A DNA stretch of 64,000 nt from Paractinoplanes deccanensis. GTDB lineage: Bacteria; Actinomycetota; Actinomycetes; Mycobacteriales; Micromonosporaceae. The position numbers were made by a program, and so were the translations under genes. This document shows positions 43,675 to 54,294 of the stretch, piece by piece. The stretch covers positions 1 through 64,000 of the forward strand of contig NZ_BOMI01000189.1 in the NCBI RefSeq assembly GCF_016862115.1. The letters run 5' to 3'. The stretch's first letter is position 1, and the number at the start of each line of letters is the position of its first letter. A model generated the notes under the pieces. The model searched no databases. It was not told where the DNA came from and was given only the letters and a program-made list of their open reading frames with translations.

Positions 43675-43686
43675 TGAAACATTTCA
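43675..43686. promoter_or_regulatory. operator for the rhamnose regulator, downstream site
   Basis: TGAAACATTTCA, one base different from the perfect site at 40258-40269, 14 bases after the -10 box of the transporter promoter. Confidence 0.8.
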
Positions 43687-43707
43687 AAGTCCGACGTGGA
43701 GGTGGCT

Positions 43708-45245
<1,538 letters not shown>

Positions 45246-45249
<4 letters not shown>

Positions 45250-46268
45250 CCACGTCCACGCTCGGCGCGCCCGCGCCGCACCGGAGCTTCGTGGGCGGGC
45301 TGCTCAAGACCCGCGAGCTCGGCATCGTGCTCGCCCTCGCGCTGCTGGTCGCCTACACCGCGATCGACAACCCGCGCTTCCTGTCCGGGCAGAGCATCCG
45401 CGACAACCTGCTCAACACGGCGATCCTCGCGGTGATGGCGGCCGGCCAGGCGGTCGTCGTCATCACCCGCAACATCGACCTGAGCGTCGGCTCGGTGCTC
45501 GCCATCAGCGCCTTCACCGTGGCGACCATGATGAGCGCCAACCAGGACCTCCCGATGATCGTGCCGATCGTCGTGGGCATCCTGGTCGGCGCGGTCGCCG
45601 GCCTGATCAACGGCGTGCTGGTGCGCTACGGCAAGGTGCCGGCCCTGGTGGTCACCCTCGGCACGATGTACATCTTCCGCGGCCTGGTCTATTCGTGGGC
45701 CGGCGGCGATCAGGTCAACGCCGACGAGCTGCCCGGGCCCTTCCTCGACTTCGCCAATGACAGCGTCCTCGGCATCCCGTGGCTGGTGCTGATCGCGCTC
45801 GTGGTGGTCGGCGGTGTCTCGCTGATGATGCGCAACTACCGGATCGGCCGCGAGATGTACGCGATCGGCTCGAGCCCGCAGGCCGCCGAGCTCGCCGGCA
45901 TCAAGGTCGCCCGCAACCTGATCGTCGCCTTCGTGCTCAGCGGCGCGGCCGCGGGCCTGGCCGGTGTCCTGTTCGCCTCCCGGTTCGGCACGATCGACGC
46001 CTCGGCGGGCACCGGCTACGAGCTGAACGTGGTCGCCGCGGTCGTGGTCGGCGGCGTGGCGGTCTTCGGCGGCAGCGGCACGGTTTGGGGCGCCGGCCTC
46101 GGCGCCCTGCTGCTGACCGTGATCAGCAGCGCCCTCGCCGTTCTCGACATCAACCAGTTCTGGCAGCAGGCGATCGTCGGCTCCCTGATCATCCTGGCCA
46201 TCTGCGCCGACCGCCTGGTCGCGGTGCGGATCGCACGCTCTCTCCGTAAGCGAGACGCCCATGTCTGA
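45246..46268 (+). CDS. rhaP: rhamnose ABC transporter permease 1
   Basis: A 340-residue CUT2 permease with about nine to ten helices; VITRNIDLSVGSVLAISAF and NVVAAVVVGGVAVFGGSGTVWGA are the conserved BPD_transp_2 motifs. It overlaps rhaT by four bases and rhaQ by eight. It forms half of the membrane channel for rhamnose. Confidence 0.93.
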
Positions 46269-47295
46269 CTCTTCATCGAAGTTGCATCGGTTTTCCGCCG
46301 CGGGCGGGCTGAGTAAGAGGCTGACCAGCTGGGACAGCATCATCATCGTGCTGACCGTGATCGTGCTGATCATCGCGTCGGCGGCCGTGGACAACTTCGG
46401 CACCAGCCGGAACTTCACGTTCATGGTGCTCGACCTGCTGCCGATCATCCTGATCGCGCTGCCGATGACGATGATCATCGTGACCGGCGAGATCGACCTG
46501 TCGGTCGCCAGCGTCCTGGGCTTCACCAGCGCGCTGATGGGCTGGTTCTGGAACAACGGCCTGTCGATCGAGACGATCATCCCGCTCTGCATCGTGATCG
46601 GCGCGGTCTGCGGCGTGCTCAACGGCTTCCTGATCACGGTGCTCGGGCTGCCCTCGCTGGCGGTCACGATCGGCACGCTCGCGCTGTTCCGGGGTCTCGC
46701 GTTCGTGGTGCTGGGCGACGGCGCGGTGGCTGACTTCCCGTTCAGCTACACCGAGTGGGTCACCGGAACGATCGGCTCCTCCCCCGTACCGAACGTCCTG
46801 ATCCTGATCGCGGTCCTCGCCCTGATCTTCGGGATCGTGCAGCACGCCACGCCGGTCGGCCGGGCGCTCTACGCGATCGGCGCGAACGACAAGGCCGCGC
46901 ATTTCTCCGGCATCCGGGTGGCCAGGACCAAGTTCTGGCTGTACGTCGTGAGCGGTGCCGTCGCCGGCCTGGTCGGCGTGCTCTGGACCCTGCGCTACTC
47001 CAGCGCCCGCGCCGACAACGGCTCGGGCCTCGAACTCGCCGTCGTCGCGGCCGTCCTCCTGGGCGGCGTGTCGATCTTCGGCGGAAAGGGCAGCCTGCCC
47101 GGCGTCCTGGCCGGTGTCGTGCTGCTTGCCGCGCTGCAGAACGCGCTGCGCCTGGAGGACGTCTCCGGGCAGGCGCTCAACATCGTCACGGGCGCGCTGC
47201 TCGTGCTCTCCGTCCTGCTTCCCAACATCGCCACCGCCGTCCGCGGCAACTGGCACCGCCGGCGCCTGCGGCAAGCCGCAGCCTCCGCCCGATAA
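46261..47295 (+). CDS. rhaQ: rhamnose ABC transporter permease 2
   Basis: A 344-residue CUT2 permease: IVTGEIDLSVASVLGFTSAL and LAVVAAVLLGGVSIFGGKG match the family motifs, with about nine helices. Its start overlaps the rhaP end by eight bases. With rhaP it forms the heterodimeric channel. Confidence 0.93.
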   Translation: MSDSSSKLHRFSAAGGLSKRLTSWDSIIIVLTVIVLIIASAAVDNFGTSRNFTFMVLDLLPIILIALPMTMIIVTGEIDLSVASVLGFTSALMGWFWNNGLSIETIIPLCIVIGAVCGVLNGFLITVLGLPSLAVTIGTLALFRGLAFVVLGDGAVADFPFSYTEWVTGTIGSSPVPNVLILIAVLALIFGIVQHATPVGRALYAIGANDKAAHFSGIRVARTKFWLYVVSGAVAGLVGVLWTLRYSSARADNGSGLELAVVAAVLLGGVSIFGGKGSLPGVLAGVVLLAALQNALRLEDVSGQALNIVTGALLVLSVLLPNIATAVRGNWHRRRLRQAAASAR

Positions 47296-47323
47296 CCCCG
47301 AACGAGAAAGAATGGAGTACGCC

Positions 47324-48397
47324 GTGCTTCGCTCCCCCCGCACACTACTTTCCGTAACGACAGCAGCGCTCCTCGTCGTGGGGCTCGGCGCCTGCGGCGG
47401 CACCACGAAGGACAGCAACGACAACGCGAGCAGCGGGTCGCAGGCCAACGCGGCCGCCGACCCGAACGCCGCGCTCAAGGAGGGCCTCAAGATCGCCTTC
47501 CTGCCGAAGCAGCTGAACAACCCGTACTCCGATGTGGAGACCAGCGGCGGCGAGGCGGCCGTCAAGGAGCTCAAGGGCGAGTACAAGAAGGTCGGCCCGA
47601 ACGACGCCTCCGCCTCGTCGCAGGTCAGCTACATCAACACGCTGATCCAGCAGCAGCAGGACGTGATCGTGGTCGCCGCGAACGACCCGAACGCCGTCTG
47701 CCCGTCGCTCAACCAGGCCCGCGCCGCGAAGATCAAGGTGATCACCTTCGACTCGGACGCGGCGAAGGAGTGCCGCGACGCGTTCATCAACCAGGCCACC
47801 ACCCAGGGCATCGGTGAGTCGCTGGCGAAGATGGCGCTCGAGCAGGCCGGCGGCGAGGGCGAGATCGCGGTGCTCTCCGCGACCCCGAACGCCACGAACC
47901 AGAACGCCTGGATCGACGTCATGAAGAAGGAGCTGGCCAAGCCGGAGTACGCCAAGCTCAAGCTGGTCAAGGTGGCCTACGGCAACGACGACGACCAGAA
48001 GTCGTTCCAGGAGGCCCAGGGCCTGCTCCAGTCGTACCCGAACCTGAAGGCGATCGTCGCCCCGACCACCGTGGGCATCGCGGCAGCCGCCCGCTACATC
48101 TCCTCGTCGAGCTACAAGGGCAAGGTCCAGGTGACCGGCCTCGGCCTGCCCAACCAGATGCGCGAGTACGTCAAGAACGGCACCGCCAAGAAGTTCGCCC
48201 TGTGGAACCCGGCCGACATCGGCTACCTCGCCGCCTACGCGGGCGCCGCGATGGCCTCGGGCCAGATCACGGGCAAGGAAGGCGAGAAGTTCAAGGCCGG
48301 CAAGCTCGGCGAGTACACCATCGGCGCGGACGGTGAGATCGTCCTCGGCCCGCCGCTGGAGTTCACCGCCGAGAACATCGACCAGTTCAACTTCTGA
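47324..48397 (+). CDS. rhaS: rhamnose-binding lipoprotein
   Basis: A 357-residue extracellular substrate-binding lipoprotein. The signal ends with the lipobox VGLGACGG (Cys lipidated), followed by a Ser/Asn-rich linker and a type I periplasmic-binding domain (IAFLPKQLNNPYSDV, VIVVAANDPNAVCPSLNQAR, ITFDSDAAKECRDAFINQA). These phrases match RhaS of other actinobacteria. The GTG at 47324 has GGAG six bases upstream; ATG 47312 is an alternative. Confidence 0.92.
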   Translation: MLRSPRTLLSVTTAALLVVGLGACGGTTKDSNDNASSGSQANAAADPNAALKEGLKIAFLPKQLNNPYSDVETSGGEAAVKELKGEYKKVGPNDASASSQVSYINTLIQQQQDVIVVAANDPNAVCPSLNQARAAKIKVITFDSDAAKECRDAFINQATTQGIGESLAKMALEQAGGEGEIAVLSATPNATNQNAWIDVMKKELAKPEYAKLKLVKVAYGNDDDQKSFQEAQGLLQSYPNLKAIVAPTTVGIAAAARYISSSSYKGKVQVTGLGLPNQMREYVKNGTAKKFALWNPADIGYLAAYAGAAMASGQITGKEGEKFKAGKLGEYTIGADGEIVLGPPLEFTAENIDQFNF

Positions 48398-48411
48398 TCC
48401 GCGGTAGCGAC

Positions 48412-48747
48412 ATGCGTTACTGCTTCAACCTCCAGGTCCGTCCCGAGCGGATGGCGGAGTACGTGGAGCGGCACCAGGCCGTGTGGCCCGAGATGCAGCA
48501 AGCACTTCGGGCCACCGGCTGGCGCAACTACTCCCTGTTCCTTCGCGAGGACGGCCTCCTGATCGGCTACGTGGAGGCCGACGATCTCGCGGCGTCCCAG
48601 GCGGCAATGGCGGCGCTGGACGTCAACACCCGGTGGCAGGCGGAGATGGCCCCCTTCTTCGCCGGCACCTCACCCACCGACGGTTTCCCGTTGCTGACCG
48701 AGGTGTTCCACCTTTCCGATGAGCCTTTGGAGGCTACCCATGACTGA
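48412..48747 (+). CDS. rhaM: L-rhamnose mutarotase
   Basis: A 111-residue RhaM-type protein (dimeric alpha-beta barrel) that interconverts alpha- and beta-L-rhamnose before isomerisation. The start MRYCFNLQVRPERMAEYVER, HQAVWPEMQQAL and NYSLFLREDGLLIGYVE match the family. It is 14 bases after rhaS and overlaps rhaI by eight. Confidence 0.95.
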   Translation: MRYCFNLQVRPERMAEYVERHQAVWPEMQQALRATGWRNYSLFLREDGLLIGYVEADDLAASQAAMAALDVNTRWQAEMAPFFAGTSPTDGFPLLTEVFHLSDEPLEATHD

Positions 48748-49906
48748 CCTCGCCGCAGTCAAGCGCGCCCTGGCGGCGCAGCGCATCGAGACCCCGTCGT
48801 GGGCCTTCGGCAACTCCGGCACGCGTTTCAAGGTGTTCCCCCAGCAGGGCGTGCCGCGCACCCCCGAGGAGAAGATCGCCGACGCCGCGGTCGTGCACCG
48901 CTTCACCGGTGTCGCGCCGACCGTCGCCCTGCACATCCCGTGGGACAAGGTCGACGACTACGCCGCCCTCTCGGCGTACGCGAAGTCCGAGGGTGTCGAG
49001 ATCGGCGCGATCAACACCAACGTCTTCCAGGACAACGACTACAAGCTCGGCTCGGTCACCAACCCCGACGCGGGCATCCGGCGCAAGGCCACCGATCACC
49101 TGCTCGAGGCGATCGACATCATGGACCAGACCGGGTCGCGCGACCTGAAGCTCTGGTTCTCCGACGGCATCAACTACCCGGGCCAGGACGACCTGCGCCT
49201 GCGGCAGGACCGGCTGCACGCGGCCCTGAAGGAGACGTACGACCGGCTCGGCGACAACCAGCGGTTCCTGCTCGAGTACAAGCTGTTCGAGCCGGCCTTC
49301 TACGCCACCGACATCCCGGACTGGGGCACCTCGTACGCGCACTGCGTCGAGCTCGGCGAGAAGGCCACCGTCTGCATCGACACCGGCCACCACGCACCGG
49401 GCACGAACATCGAGTTCATCGTGGCGTTCCTGCTGCGCCAGGGGAAGCTCGGCGCGTTCGACTTCAACAGCCGGTTCTACGCCGACGACGACTTGATGGC
49501 GGGCGCCGCCGACCCGTTCCAGCTCTTCCGGATCATGTACGAGATCGTCCGGGCGGACGCGCTGGACCCGTCGTACGGCATCAACTTCATGCTCGACCAG
49601 TGCCACAACATCGAGGCGAAGATCCCGGCGATCATCCGCTCGGTGCTCAACATCCAGGAGGCGACCGCCAAAGCGCTGCTGGTCGACCGGGACGCGCTGT
49701 TCAAGGCGCAGGCCGAGGGCGACGTGCTCGAGGCGAACGCCGTGCTGATGGACGCGTACAACACCGACGTCCGCCCGCTGCTGGCCGAGGTCCGCGCGGA
49801 CGCCGGCCTCGACCCCGACCCGGTGCGCGCGTACAAGGCGAGCGGCTACCAGGAGAAGATCGTCGCCGAGCGCGTCGGCGGCCGGCAGGCCGGCTGGGGC
49901 GCCTGA
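48740..49906 (+). CDS. rhaI: L-rhamnose isomerase
   Basis: A 388-residue metal-dependent TIM-barrel isomerase turning L-rhamnose into L-rhamnulose. LEYKLFEPAFYATDIPDWG, CIDTGHHAPGTNIEFIVAF and FDFNSRFYADDDLMAGAADP contain the metal ligands Glu, His and Asp. It belongs to the RhaI (Pseudomonas stutzeri-like) type rather than the E. coli RhaA type. Start at 48740 has TTGGAGG upstream. Confidence 0.95.
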   Translation: MTDLAAVKRALAAQRIETPSWAFGNSGTRFKVFPQQGVPRTPEEKIADAAVVHRFTGVAPTVALHIPWDKVDDYAALSAYAKSEGVEIGAINTNVFQDNDYKLGSVTNPDAGIRRKATDHLLEAIDIMDQTGSRDLKLWFSDGINYPGQDDLRLRQDRLHAALKETYDRLGDNQRFLLEYKLFEPAFYATDIPDWGTSYAHCVELGEKATVCIDTGHHAPGTNIEFIVAFLLRQGKLGAFDFNSRFYADDDLMAGAADPFQLFRIMYEIVRADALDPSYGINFMLDQCHNIEAKIPAIIRSVLNIQEATAKALLVDRDALFKAQAEGDVLEANAVLMDAYNTDVRPLLAEVRADAGLDPDPVRAYKASGYQEKIVAERVGGRQAGWGA

Positions 49907-49964
49907 CGTCCGGGCCCGCCGGGATTCCTCAACTCGGCGGGCCGGACAGCCGATCCTTGCGGCC

Positions 49965-50192
49965 ATGGAGCAGTTCATCAACGATGCCAGCGACGTGACG
50001 AGTCAGCTGTTCGGGCCCGAGTCCGGCATCCCGTGGTGGGCCTGGGTCGTCGTGGTCGCGGCAGTCTTCTGGAAGGTGGCCGTCCGCGAGCCCAAGACGG
50101 CCGACGAGCTTGCCCACGAACGGGACGAAGTGATGCTGGGCGAGATGTTCGAGGGCAGCAAGGGCAAAAAGGGCAAAAAGAAGAAGAAGTAG
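49965..50192 (+). CDS. small single-TM protein with poly-Lys tail
   Basis: A 75-residue protein with one hydrophobic helix (WWAWVVVVAAVFWKVAV, about 24-40) and a charged C-terminus ending SKGKKGKKKKK, the very basic tail lying in the cytoplasm by the positive-inside rule. I do not recognise a family. It lies 58 bases after rhaI and may be read from that transcript. Function unknown. Confidence 0.6.
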   Translation: MEQFINDASDVTSQLFGPESGIPWWAWVVVVAAVFWKVAVREPKTADELAHERDEVMLGEMFEGSKGKKGKKKKK

Positions 50193-50196
50193 CAGA

Positions 50197-51513
50197 TCAT
50201 CCCGTCGGCGGCCGGAACCGTGCCACATCGGTGCCGGTCCCCACGATCAGATCCCGCCGACCGGCCACCGCCATGTCCCGGGCCGGCGCCGGCAACTGCA
50301 GAGCCGGGCACAGCGGGTCGCCCGACTCAAGGTCGACCAGCGACACCGTGCCGTCGGCGCGCGCGATGAAGACCGCCGGCCAGGCGCCGATCGCCACAGA
50401 GGTGATCGGCGCGCCGGTGACCGCGGGCCCGGCGCGCTTGCCCGCCAGGTCGAACGCCCACACCGTCCGCCACGCGTCCCGCCCCTCCGCGTAGCTCCCG
50501 CCGACCAGACGATCGCCGTCCACGGCGACGACGAAGCGCCCGTCGAGAGCCGGCACCGGCGTGGCCGGCGCCGCCAGATCCTCCAGCCGGTAGATCTCCG
50601 GCGGCACCTCCGCGCCCGCCACCAGGTCCCACCGCTGCAACCAGGGATACGACGCACGTCGGGAGCCGGCTCCGGTCGCCGCGCGCACGGTTCCCTCCGC
50701 CCACGGCACCAGGGTCACGATCCCCCGGACGCTGTCGACCGGGATCCCACAGGACGACCAGGCCGTCCTCCGCCGACCCGGTCAGCAGCCAGTGCCGCCC
50801 TTTCCACCGCAGCGTCTCCAGCGCCGGCCTGCGCACCGGTCCCCGCAGCGGTGGGCCGGCCGGGGCCGAGGCGGGCAGGTCCCACAGATGTACGCGCCAC
50901 CGCGTCGGCACCACCAGCGTCCGACCCACCACGACCGGCTTCGGACGGCTGCGCCGGCCGCCCCACACGCGCCCGCGGAACGGCGGCAGGTCGTCGGTGT
51001 GGGCGTCGATCCGCTCGCCCACCCGCTCCCCGGTCGCGACGTCGAAACTGAGCAGCCCACGCGACTCGGTCACCACGGTCAGCACCTCGCGTCCGGCCAA
51101 CTCCGACAGCGTCACGGCCACGACGCGTTCGTCCACCGAGACCGGCAACGGCAGCCGGCCGCCACTGTCCACATCCCACATCGCGAGGCCGCGGCCGGCC
51201 GTCACCACCACAGACCGCCCGTCGCCCAGCCGCCCACCGCAGACGGCACGCGTCTCCAGCCCGCCTCCCCACTCGCCGTCACACATCGCGCCGGCGGTAC
51301 GGGCACCGCGGCCACCTGCCCCGTGGCCACGTGCCAGACCCGCAGGTGATCGCCCTCGTCGTCCGTGTGCCCCGGCGCCGAGAGGACCGCCACCAGCGGG
51401 CGCTCCCCGCTGCCACCCGCCGCCATCGCGAGGACCGCGCCGGTGCGCATGACGCCGCCCACGCGCGGCAGGTCCCGCCCGGCGGCCCAGACGGTTTCCC
51501 ACAGTCCCGGCAT
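50197..51513 (-). pseudogene. frameshifted beta-propeller (WD40-like) protein gene
   Basis: Read leftwards from the ATG at 51513: MPGLWETVWAAGRDL through HLRVWHVATGQVAAVPV in one frame, then CDGEWGGGLETRAVC through VHLWDLPASAPAGPP and GLVVLWDP in a second, then VTLVPWAEGTVRAATG through GTDVARFRPPTG in a third, ending at 50197. The repeating pattern of WD-like blades (VHLWDLPA, LVVLWDP, LQRWDLVAG) indicates a propeller of about 440 residues. Two frameshifts (near 51290 and 50740) break it, unless they are sequencing errors. It is paralogous to the intact gene at 51561-52502. Confidence 0.75.
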
Positions 51514-51520
51514 GCCCCTT

Positions 51521-51556
51521 CTATACGGGGTCCGGGGGTGATTCCGCAGCCCCGGC
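51521..51556 (-). pseudogene. copied 3' end of the ABC ATPase gene
   Basis: On the minus strand this reads AGAAESPPDPV and stop, nearly the same as the C-terminus TGAAEPPPEPV of the ATPase encoded at 52510-53280. It stands just upstream of the frameshifted propeller gene exactly as the ATPase stop stands upstream of the intact one, so the duplication unit took in this tail. Confidence 0.8.
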
Positions 51557-51560
51557 CGGT

Positions 51561-52502
51561 CTAAGGGGACGGCGGCCGGAACCGAGCCACTTCGAGACCG
51601 AATCCCACGACCACGTCCGGGCGCTCGCGTGAGCCGGCCGCGTCGGCCATCACCGCGAGGGACCGGGCCCTCGCCGGCAAGCGCAGGGCCGGGCACAGCT
51701 CGGCGCCCGACTCCATGTCGATCAGCGACACCGTGCGGTCGGCGCGGGCGATGTAGACCGCGGGCCACTCGGCTATCGCCACGGCGGTGATCACCTCGCC
51801 GGTGACCTCGGGGCCGAGACGGTTGCCGGACAGGTCGCGTGCCCAGGCGGTTCGCCAGGCGTCCCACGGCTCCGCATAGCTGCCGCAGAGCAGTCGGGTG
51901 CCGGCCATGGCGTCGACGAACTCGCCGTCGCGACCGGCGGGCAGTCGCTCGGGGGCCACCAGATCCGCCAGCCGGAACAGCTGCGCGTGCCGTTCGTGCG
52001 ACGAGCTGATCGCGATCGGCTCACCGTCGACGGAGCCGAGCACGACGCGCGACGTCTCCCGATGCTTGACCACCTCGGCCGCCACCGACCCGTCGGTGAC
52101 CCGCCGGATCGCGAGCACCCCGCGGTGGACCACGACCAGGACCTGTTCGCCACCGACCACCGCCGAGTAGATGTGCTTCACCCGCATGGAGTTGAAATCG
52201 ATCGCGGGCTGGATCTCCTCGCGGGCGACGAGGTCCCACCGTTGCAGCCACCGGTGCGACTTGTGCCGGGAACCCGCCCCGGTCGCCACTCGCACGGCCG
52301 CCCCGTCGCGCCACGCCGCCAAGCCGACGATGCCCGGGATCCCGGTGTAGGTCGGCGCAGCCACCGGCGAGCCATCACCGGCCCGCCGCGCCTGGATCGC
52401 TCCGCCCTTGTCGGCGACGACCACCACGTCGGGACCGGCCACGGCGAGGCGGGCGACGCGCTCGTCGCTCTCGCACGCCGCCCACACCGTCTGCCATCGC
52501 AC
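51561..52502 (-). CDS. beta-propeller (WD40-like) protein
   Basis: A 313-residue protein with several beta-propeller blades of about 40-45 residues (RWQTVWAACESDERVARLAV, LQRWDLVAREEIQPAID, ISSSHERHAQLFRLADL, VARFRPPSP). No signal peptide or enzymatic motif is visible. Probably a protein-interaction scaffold. It begins with GTG 7 bases after the stop of the sugar ABC ATPase gene, so it may be co-transcribed with that transporter. Intact paralogue of the frameshifted gene downstream. Confidence 0.75.
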   Translation of the reverse strand: MRWQTVWAACESDERVARLAVAGPDVVVVADKGGAIQARRAGDGSPVAAPTYTGIPGIVGLAAWRDGAAVRVATGAGSRHKSHRWLQRWDLVAREEIQPAIDFNSMRVKHIYSAVVGGEQVLVVVHRGVLAIRRVTDGSVAAEVVKHRETSRVVLGSVDGEPIAISSSHERHAQLFRLADLVAPERLPAGRDGEFVDAMAGTRLLCGSYAEPWDAWRTAWARDLSGNRLGPEVTGEVITAVAIAEWPAVYIARADRTVSLIDMESGAELCPALRLPARARSLAVMADAAGSRERPDVVVGFGLEVARFRPPSP

Positions 52503-52508
52503 GGCTCT

Positions 52509-52514
52509 TCTATA
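52509..52514 (-). promoter_or_regulatory. possible -10 element for a leaderless propeller transcript
   Basis: TATAGA lies exactly six bases before the GTG start of the propeller gene, and the same word lies six bases before the ATG of the paralogue (51520-51525). Leaderless mRNAs of this layout are common in actinobacteria. However, the word is formed by the ATPase's final Val codon and TAG stop, so conservation may reflect the duplication only. Confidence 0.35.
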
Positions 52515-53280
52515 CCGGCTCCGGGGGTGGTTCCGCAGCCCCGGTCATGATGGCCACCGCCTCCGACATCGAGTGGGACTTCGGGGTGATCACCGTGGCG
52601 CGGCGGCCCAGGCGCTGGATGTGGATGCGGTCGGCCACCTCGAAGACGTGCGGCATGTTGTGGCTGATCAGGATCACCGGCAGGCCGCGGTCGCGGACGT
52701 CGCGGATCAGTTGCAGCACGCGGTTGCCCTCCTTGACGCCGAGCGCGGCGGTCGGCTCGTCGAGGATCACGACCTTGCTGCCGAACGCGGCCGAGCGCGC
52801 CACGGCCACCGCCTGCCGCTGACCGCCGGAGAGCGACTCGACGGGCTGCCCGATGTTCTGGAGGGTGGCGACGCCCAGCTCGGACATGTGCCTTTTCGCC
52901 TCGGAGCGCATGCGGCCGCGGTCGAGCATCCGGAAGACCGAGCCGAGCGGGCCGGGTTTGCGCTGTTCCCGGCCGAGGAACAGGTTGTCGGCGATGTCCA
53001 GGCCGGGCGCCACCGCGAGGGTCTGGTAGACGGTCTCGATGCCGGCGGCGCGCGCGTCCATCGGCGTACGGAAATGGACCTGCCTGCCGTCGAGGTAGAT
53101 CTCGCCCTCGTCGGGGACCAGGGCGCCGGACAGTGCCTTGATCAGGCTCGACTTGCCGGCGCCGTTGTCGCCGATGACCGCGAGGATCTCGCCCGGGTAC
53201 AGCTCGAGGTCGCTGCCGTTGATGGCGACCACCCGCCCGTACCGCTTGGTCAGGCCCTTGGCTTGCAGAACGGGCGTCAC
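52510..53280 (-). CDS. CUT2 sugar ABC transporter ATP-binding protein
   Basis: A 256-residue single-domain ATPase: Walker A GDNGAGKSSLIKAL, signature ESLSGGQRQAVAVARS, Walker B VVILDEPTAALG, switch ISHNMPHVFEVADRI. This shorter form (FrcA-like) differs from the double RhaT. GTG start overlaps the permease stop (GTGA). Last gene of a three-gene operon: binding protein, permease, ATPase. Sugar unknown; fructose, ribose or xylose types are possible. Confidence 0.92.
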   Translation of the reverse strand: MTPVLQAKGLTKRYGRVVAINGSDLELYPGEILAVIGDNGAGKSSLIKALSGALVPDEGEIYLDGRQVHFRTPMDARAAGIETVYQTLAVAPGLDIADNLFLGREQRKPGPLGSVFRMLDRGRMRSEAKRHMSELGVATLQNIGQPVESLSGGQRQAVAVARSAAFGSKVVILDEPTAALGVKEGNRVLQLIRDVRDRGLPVILISHNMPHVFEVADRIHIQRLGRRATVITPKSHSMSEAVAIMTGAAEPPPEPV

Positions 53281-54293
53281 GTCTTCACCTTCCTGATCCA
53301 CTGGTCGAGGGAGACCGCGACGAGCACGAGCAGGCCGATCGCGAAGCCCTGCCACACCACCTCGACGCCGCCGAGCTGGAGCCCGTTGCGGAACACGCCG
53401 ACGATGAGCGCGCCGATCAGCGTGCCGATCACGCTGCCGCGCCCGCCGAACAGGCTGGTGCCGCCGAGCACGACCGCGGTGATCGAGTCGAGGTTGTACT
53501 CGACGCCCACGTTGGGGCTGGCCGAGGCGAGGCGGCCGATCAGGATCCAGCCGCCGATCGCGTAGAGCAGGCCGGCGACCGTGTAGACCGAGAAGAGCAC
53601 CCGGCCGGTCTGGATGCCGGCGAGCCGCGCCGCCTCCGCGTCGTCGCCCGTCGCGTACACGTGCTTGCCCCACGCGGTGCGCGAGAGCGCGTAGAAGAAG
53701 TAGGCGAAGAGCAGGAGCATGATGATCGACCCGTACGTCAGCCGGAAGTTGCCGATCGGGATCGAGTTGCCCGTCCACGTCATGAGCGACGGCATGTCCG
53801 TGCCGCGCACCGTCTCGCTGTTGCTGACCACCGAGTTGAGCGAGAAGAAGATGGTCAGCGTGCCGAGCGTGACGATGAACGGCGGCAGTTTGAGGCGGGT
53901 GACCAGGAAGCCGTTGATCGCGCCCATCGCCGTGCCGCACGCGAAGCCGAGCAGCAGCGCGACGATGCCCGGCATGCCCGCGTCGACGCAGAAGGTGGCC
54001 GTCAGGATCGACGAGAAGACGGCGATCGCGCCGGCCGACAGGTCGATGCCGGCGGTCAGGATGATCAGCGTCTGCCCGAGCGCGAGCGTGGCGATGACCG
54101 TGACCTGCTGAAGCACCAGCGACAGGTTGGTGGCGGTGAGGAAGCGGCCGTTGACGATCGAGAAGGCGATGATCGCGACGACCAGCACGGCGAGCGGCCC
54201 GAGGACCGGGTTGGCGTGCAGGATGTGCTGAACCCGCAGCCCGAGCGAGTCGTTCTTGCGTACGTCGAAGTCGGCAGTGGCAGTTGTCGCCAT
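53277..54293 (-). CDS. CUT2 sugar ABC transporter permease
   Basis: A 338-residue membrane protein with about ten helices and the BPD_transp_2 motifs ILTAGIDLSAGAIAVFSSIL and LDSITAVVLGGTSLFGGRGS. It overlaps the ATPase start and begins one base after the binding-protein stop. It probably dimerises to form the channel. Confidence 0.92.
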   Translation of the reverse strand: MATTATADFDVRKNDSLGLRVQHILHANPVLGPLAVLVVAIIAFSIVNGRFLTATNLSLVLQQVTVIATLALGQTLIILTAGIDLSAGAIAVFSSILTATFCVDAGMPGIVALLLGFACGTAMGAINGFLVTRLKLPPFIVTLGTLTIFFSLNSVVSNSETVRGTDMPSLMTWTGNSIPIGNFRLTYGSIIMLLLFAYFFYALSRTAWGKHVYATGDDAEAARLAGIQTGRVLFSVYTVAGLLYAIGGWILIGRLASASPNVGVEYNLDSITAVVLGGTSLFGGRGSVIGTLIGALIVGVFRNGLQLGGVEVVWQGFAIGLLVLVAVSLDQWIRKVKT

Positions 54294-54294
54294 G

